Origin: Kluyvera georgiana ATCC 51603
GTDB taxonomy: Bacteria; Pseudomonadota; Gammaproteobacteria; Enterobacterales; Enterobacteriaceae
Reading direction: 5' to 3'
Assembly (NCBI RefSeq): GCF_001654985.1
Contig: NZ_LXEU01000002.1
Location: forward strand, 1 to 64,000
Length of the DNA stretch: 64,000 nucleotides
In this document: one piece after another, positions 61,445-64,000 of the stretch
How positions within the stretch are numbered: the stretch's first letter is position 1
Layout: every line of letters begins with the position of its first letter
The notes under the pieces: model-generated
The model's database searches: none
The model's input: the letters and a program-made list of their open reading frames with translations, nothing else
What the model was told of the DNA's origin: nothing
Translations under genes and position numbers: made by a program

Positions 61445-62560
61445 TTAACGGCTGGCTTTAAATTTCGGTGCCGTTACGTCTTTTTTTACCTCTGGCGTTG
61501 CCGCCTGGCCGCGGAAAATCAGCAGCGATCCGCAGGCGATAATCGCGGAACCGCAGACAATCGACAGCACATAAACCGGCCATTTTTCGACCGCCAGCCA
61601 CCCGTAAAACCCGGAAATCGGGGCATGGTTCACGGCCCCCAGGCCAACGGCCATCGCGGCACCCACCGCAGACCCGACCACGTTAACCACGATAATGCGC
61701 GGATTGGATAAGGCAAACGGGATGGCCCCTTCAGATACGCCAATTAACCCCATGAGCGTAGAGGCCTTACCCGCCTCGCGCAGTGATTCCGGGAAGCGTG
61801 ATGACCACAGCAACGTTGCCACCCCCAGACCAATCGGCGGAACGATAATCGCTACCTGTGCCGCCGTGTTCGGGTCGTAGATACCTGACGCCAGCAGCGC
61901 CATGGCCGTTGTGACCGCCGCCTTATTGACCGGCCCACCGAGGTCGAACCCCACCATCCCGCCAATCACCGCCGCCAGCACAACTTTGTTGGTCCCGGAC
62001 ATCGACAACAGCCAGCTTTCCATACCGTGATTCAACGCCGCCAGCGGCGTGCCAATCACAAAGGCCATGATGACGCAGGTTAACAGCGTACCGCCCACAG
62101 GCAGAATAAAGATCGGGCCAGCGGACGCCAGCGACTTCGGTAATTTGATATAGCGGTTGAGCGCCCGCACGATGTACCCGGCCACGAAACCTGCGGCCAG
62201 AGCGCCCAGGAACCCGGTACCCAAATTACTTGCCAGCAGACCACCCACCATGCCCGGCGCCAGGCCTGGCTTGTTGGCCAAAGCAAAGCTGATATAGCCC
62301 GCCACCACCGGCAGCATCAGCGATAATGCCAGACCGCCGAAGCCGTCAAACTTATGCAGCAGCTGTACCACCATACCGGCGTGTTCGTAGCTGGCATCCC
62401 ATATATTATCAATACCATAGATGGAAGCGCCTATACGGGCGATCCCCATCAGCACCGCACCCGCAATCACGAACGGCAGCATCCATGATACGCCGGTCAT
62501 AATGGCATTTTTCACCTCAATACCTGCTGACGGCTTACCTCCCCCCTGAAACTTAGCCAT
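61445..62560 (-). CDS. PTS fructose-type EIIC permease
   Basis: A 371-residue inner-membrane permease with about nine hydrophobic segments. The fructose-class signatures GVSWMLPFVIAGAVLMGIAR near the N-terminus and GLIGVSEGAIPFALSNPRII near residue 270 are present. Its start overlaps the IIB gene by 8 bases, so they are translationally coupled. The next gene, the mannosidase, follows after a 95-base gap without a clear terminator. With IIB and the HPr-EI-IIA fusion it forms a complete transporter, probably for an alpha-mannoside. Confidence 0.9.
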   Translation of the reverse strand: MAKFQGGGKPSAGIEVKNAIMTGVSWMLPFVIAGAVLMGIARIGASIYGIDNIWDASYEHAGMVVQLLHKFDGFGGLALSLMLPVVAGYISFALANKPGLAPGMVGGLLASNLGTGFLGALAAGFVAGYIVRALNRYIKLPKSLASAGPIFILPVGGTLLTCVIMAFVIGTPLAALNHGMESWLLSMSGTNKVVLAAVIGGMVGFDLGGPVNKAAVTTAMALLASGIYDPNTAAQVAIIVPPIGLGVATLLWSSRFPESLREAGKASTLMGLIGVSEGAIPFALSNPRIIVVNVVGSAVGAAMAVGLGAVNHAPISGFYGWLAVEKWPVYVLSIVCGSAIIACGSLLIFRGQAATPEVKKDVTAPKFKASR

Positions 62561-62867
62561 TTGCCACCTCCTGCTCTACGGCCTCAAATACCGCATCACC
62601 ATATTTGATCGGATCGGAAACGCTGCACTCAAGTTTAACCATCCCGTCGAATCGTTCCTTGCCGCTAATCGCAACATCTGCGGCAATGATCACCGCATCA
62701 GCACGCGCCAAATCGTCCGGCATAATCTCGTTTTCCGCGCCAAGGCTACCCTGCGTTTCAACCTTCACTTCATGTCCACGATTTTTCCCTGTCATTTCAA
62801 GAGACTCAGCGGCCATATAGGTATGAGCCACGCCGGTTGGACAAGCAGCAACGCAAACAATGTACAT
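62553..62867 (-). CDS. PTS fructose-type EIIB component
   Basis: A 104-residue IIB protein with the phospho-cysteine in CVAACPTGVAHTYMAAESLE and the ETQGSLGAENEI segment. It is the first gene of the mannosidase PTS operon. The ATG at 62867 follows AAGGGGAATCAT and gives the family start MYIVCVAACP; longer frames upstream are not supported. A terminator-like hairpin lies only 27 bases upstream, which makes expression depend on read-through or on an internal promoter. Confidence 0.9.
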   Translation of the reverse strand: MYIVCVAACPTGVAHTYMAAESLEMTGKNRGHEVKVETQGSLGAENEIMPDDLARADAVIIAADVAISGKERFDGMVKLECSVSDPIKYGDAVFEAVEQEVANG

Positions 62868-63330
62868 AATGATTCCCCTTAGATTCTGGCAATAAAAAAA
62901 GCACAATGGCTAAAAAGCGCATTGTGCTTTGTGTAGGGCTAACATGTTGAAAAATATGATGCTCAGCGTCCGCCCCGCTTGTGTGGCGGCAGACTAACAG
63001 CTGATGGAGGCTGGAATTACGGAAACTAAACGCCAGTTCATCGCGTTTGCGACGACACAGTAACACCTGAGGAAAGCGTAGACTGAAGCGGGCTAGTCGA
63101 TGGCAGCGTTGGCGAACGCTCACGCAAAGCGCTTCACCCGCGCAGTCCCATAGAGAGGACCAGCTCTCCGCCATTTGCGTATCCATGCATTCCTGTTCAA
63201 TTTCCTCGTTTTCCGCAAGGGCGTTAACAGAATTAAACCAACATATTTCATCAAGCATAGTTTTAATTTTGCGATCGATTGATAGCAAAATTAAAACTAT
63301 GCTCTTAATAATGAATGAGTTGGTCATCAT
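62806..63330 (-). CDS. Leader ORF of unknown function before the PTS operon
   Basis: A 174-codon frame starts MMTNSFIIKSIVLILLSIDR after GGGGGTG and a CRP-like site. It runs through the 19-bp inverted repeat and through the terminator hairpin at 62894-62930, and stops 62 bases inside the IIB gene in another frame. I recognise no domain. The product is rich in Cys, Arg and His, and could be spurious, though codons in the middle (CTG GCG TTT AGT TTC CGT) look ordinary for the genome. It may be a translated leader that controls termination, a decayed gene, or the middle part may be an RNA. Confidence that it is a protein is low. Confidence 0.3.
   Translation of the reverse strand: MMTNSFIIKSIVLILLSIDRKIKTMLDEICWFNSVNALAENEEIEQECMDTQMAESWSSLWDCAGEALCVSVRQRCHRLARFSLRFPQVLLCRRKRDELAFSFRNSSLHQLLVCRHTSGADAEHHIFQHVSPTQSTMRFLAIVLFLLPESKGNHYVHCLRCCLSNRRGSYLYGR
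62894..62930 (-). terminator. Intrinsic terminator/attenuator in the PTS operon leader
   Basis: On the minus strand AAAGCACAATG and CATTGTGCTTT form a perfect 11-bp stem, extended by GCT/AGC, followed by seven T. It lies 27 bases before the IIB start codon, inside the leader transcript. Confidence 0.8.
63254..63303. promoter_or_regulatory. Perfect 19-bp inverted repeat in the PTS operon leader
   Basis: AGCATAGTTTTAATTTTGC (63254-63272) and GCAAAATTAAAACTATGCT (63285-63303) are exact inverse copies around a 12-bp spacer, GATCGATTGATA. In RNA it forms a long AU-rich hairpin with no U tail; in DNA it could be a protein site. It lies about 90 bases after the CRP-like site and inside the leader ORF. 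Confidence 0.85.
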
Positions 63331-63388
63331 TGATAAAGCACCCCCGTGAATAGATTGATAGAGAGTAAAACAAAAACAAAAGAACAAC

Positions 63389-63404
63389 TGTGATTTATTG
63401 CACA
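63389..63404. promoter_or_regulatory. CRP-like site upstream of the PTS operon leader
   Basis: TGTGATTTATTGCACA matches the CRP half-sites at 9 of 10 positions. It lies between rhaR and the leader, 59 bp before the leader ORF start, and fits activation of the leftward operon. The stretch from 63405 to 63479 is AT-rich with nothing further recognised. Confidence 0.65.
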
Positions 63405-63479
63405 GAGCGCTGACTTTTATTTATTCCTGCCTAACAATAAGTATCAAGATATTTTAAATATATAAATAGATATTATGTA

Positions 63480-64000
63480 TTAGGCTGCAATCCTGCTGCG
63501 CTGACGCCACTGCCCCGGCGTCATACCAATCTCGCGGTTGAACACGACCGAAAAATAGTTGCTGTCTTCAAACCCGCAGCGCATCGCCACTTCACCAATC
63601 AGTAGCTCTGTGTGCTGCAACAGATATTGCGCATGGCAAATGCGCAACTGACGCAGGTAATGGTTTACGGTCATTCCGGTCTGGGTACGGAACTGTTGGC
63701 GTAGCGCGCGCTCGCTGCATCCCTGTTGTGTGCAGAAGAAATCTAATACGAAAGGCCGGTTCAGGCTGCCCGCCAGCGCGGTAAGCAGTTTATCCAGCAG
63801 CGCTTCACTTTGCGTTGCCGCAAGGTTGTCGGTGGCATAACGGTAGCGCTTCAGACACACCACCAGTTGGGCAAACAGCAGTTCAGACATCTGGTTTGCC
63901 AGCGCGTCTTCTTTGCGGCTCTCGTGCTCCAACTGGGTCATAATCTGCCGCGCCTGTGTCATTCCGGTACTGCCAATGCGCCAGTGTGGTACCCAGGGCG
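63480..64000 (-). CDS. rhaR: RhaR, L-rhamnose-responsive AraC-family activator (partial)
   Basis: This is the C-terminal part, about 173 residues, of RhaR, which with rhamnose activates rhaSR. The beginning lies beyond the right edge. The frame continues upstream of the first internal ATG with HWRIGSTG, as in E. coli RhaR (PHWRLGSMG). The DNA-binding domain shows [20 protein letters not shown] and [20 protein letters not shown], with the end RQRSRIAA. In E. coli rhaT lies between rhaR and sodA; here the 10.5-kb PTS block takes that place. Confidence 0.9.
   Translation of the reverse strand, partial: PWVPHWRIGSTGMTQARQIMTQLEHESRKEDALANQMSELLFAQLVVCLKRYRYATDNLAATQSEALLDKLLTALAGSLNRPFVLDFFCTQQGCSERALRQQFRTQTGMTVNHYLRQLRICHAQYLLQHTELLIGEVAMRCGFEDSNYFSVVFNREIGMTPGQWRQRSRIAA

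Overview
The window is chromosomal DNA from a member of the Enterobacteriaceae, probably of the Enterobacter/Klebsiella/Citrobacter/Leclercia group; I cannot fix the genus. Nearly every housekeeping protein matches its Escherichia coli counterpart in length and motifs, and the order follows the E. coli 85-90 min region read in reverse (argBC-argE-ppc-yijO-frw-gldA-katG-yijE-metF-metLB-metJ-rpmE-priA-cytR-ftsN-hslVU-menA-rraA ... pfkA-fieF-cpxPRA-yiiM-sodA ... rhaR). No rRNA, tRNA, CRISPR array, prophage or insertion sequence was seen.

Layout. 1-6.2 kb: arginine biosynthesis (argB, argC / argE, divergent with paired ARG boxes) and ppc. 6.3-13.6 kb: yijO and the frw phosphotransferase (PTS) genes, divergent from ptsA-fsaB-gldA; the pflDC pair that lies between frwB and frwD in E. 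coli is absent. 13.6-18.3 kb: a repeat element, katG, a yijE broken by one in-frame stop, and metF. 18.6-22.6 kb: an accessory patch with a glucose-family PTS permease, a MalI-like repressor, and a LysR/carboxymuconolactone-decarboxylase pair. 22.7-26.9 kb: metL, metB and a frameshifted metJ. 26.9-34.5 kb: accessory sugar genes, namely a sucrose cluster (cscK, cscA, cscB, cscR), a small CRP-linked ORF that I cannot name, and a KdgM-type porin with a GPH-family transporter. 34.7-43.1 kb: rpmE to rraA. 43.2-46.3 kb: an AraC regulator, an MFS transporter and an esterase, where E. coli has zapB-glpFKX-fpr-tpiA-cdh-sbp. 46.4-52.8 kb: pfkA, fieF, cpxP/cpxRA, yiiM, sodA. 52.9-63.4 kb: a six-gene same-strand operon (PTS IIB, IIC, GH38 alpha-mannosidase, HPr-EI-IIA fusion, FucP-type transporter, exported phosphoesterase) in the place of rhaT. 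The window ends inside rhaR.

How it works together. The core carries arginine and methionine synthesis, anaplerosis, cell division, proteolysis and envelope or oxidative stress responses. The accessory blocks are all carbohydrate uptake systems, each with its own regulator or operator: palindromes beside the MalI-like repressor, two CscR-type palindromes, a KdgR-like site before the porin, and a CRP site plus long leader before the mannosidase PTS operon. The most notable signals are the long leader of that operon (CRP-like site, 174-codon ORF, 19-bp inverted repeat and an intrinsic-terminator hairpin just before the first gene), the tiny CRP-linked gene at about 31.9 kb, a one-base deletion in metJ, and two copies, in opposite orientation, of a MITE-like repeat with distinct left and right ends.
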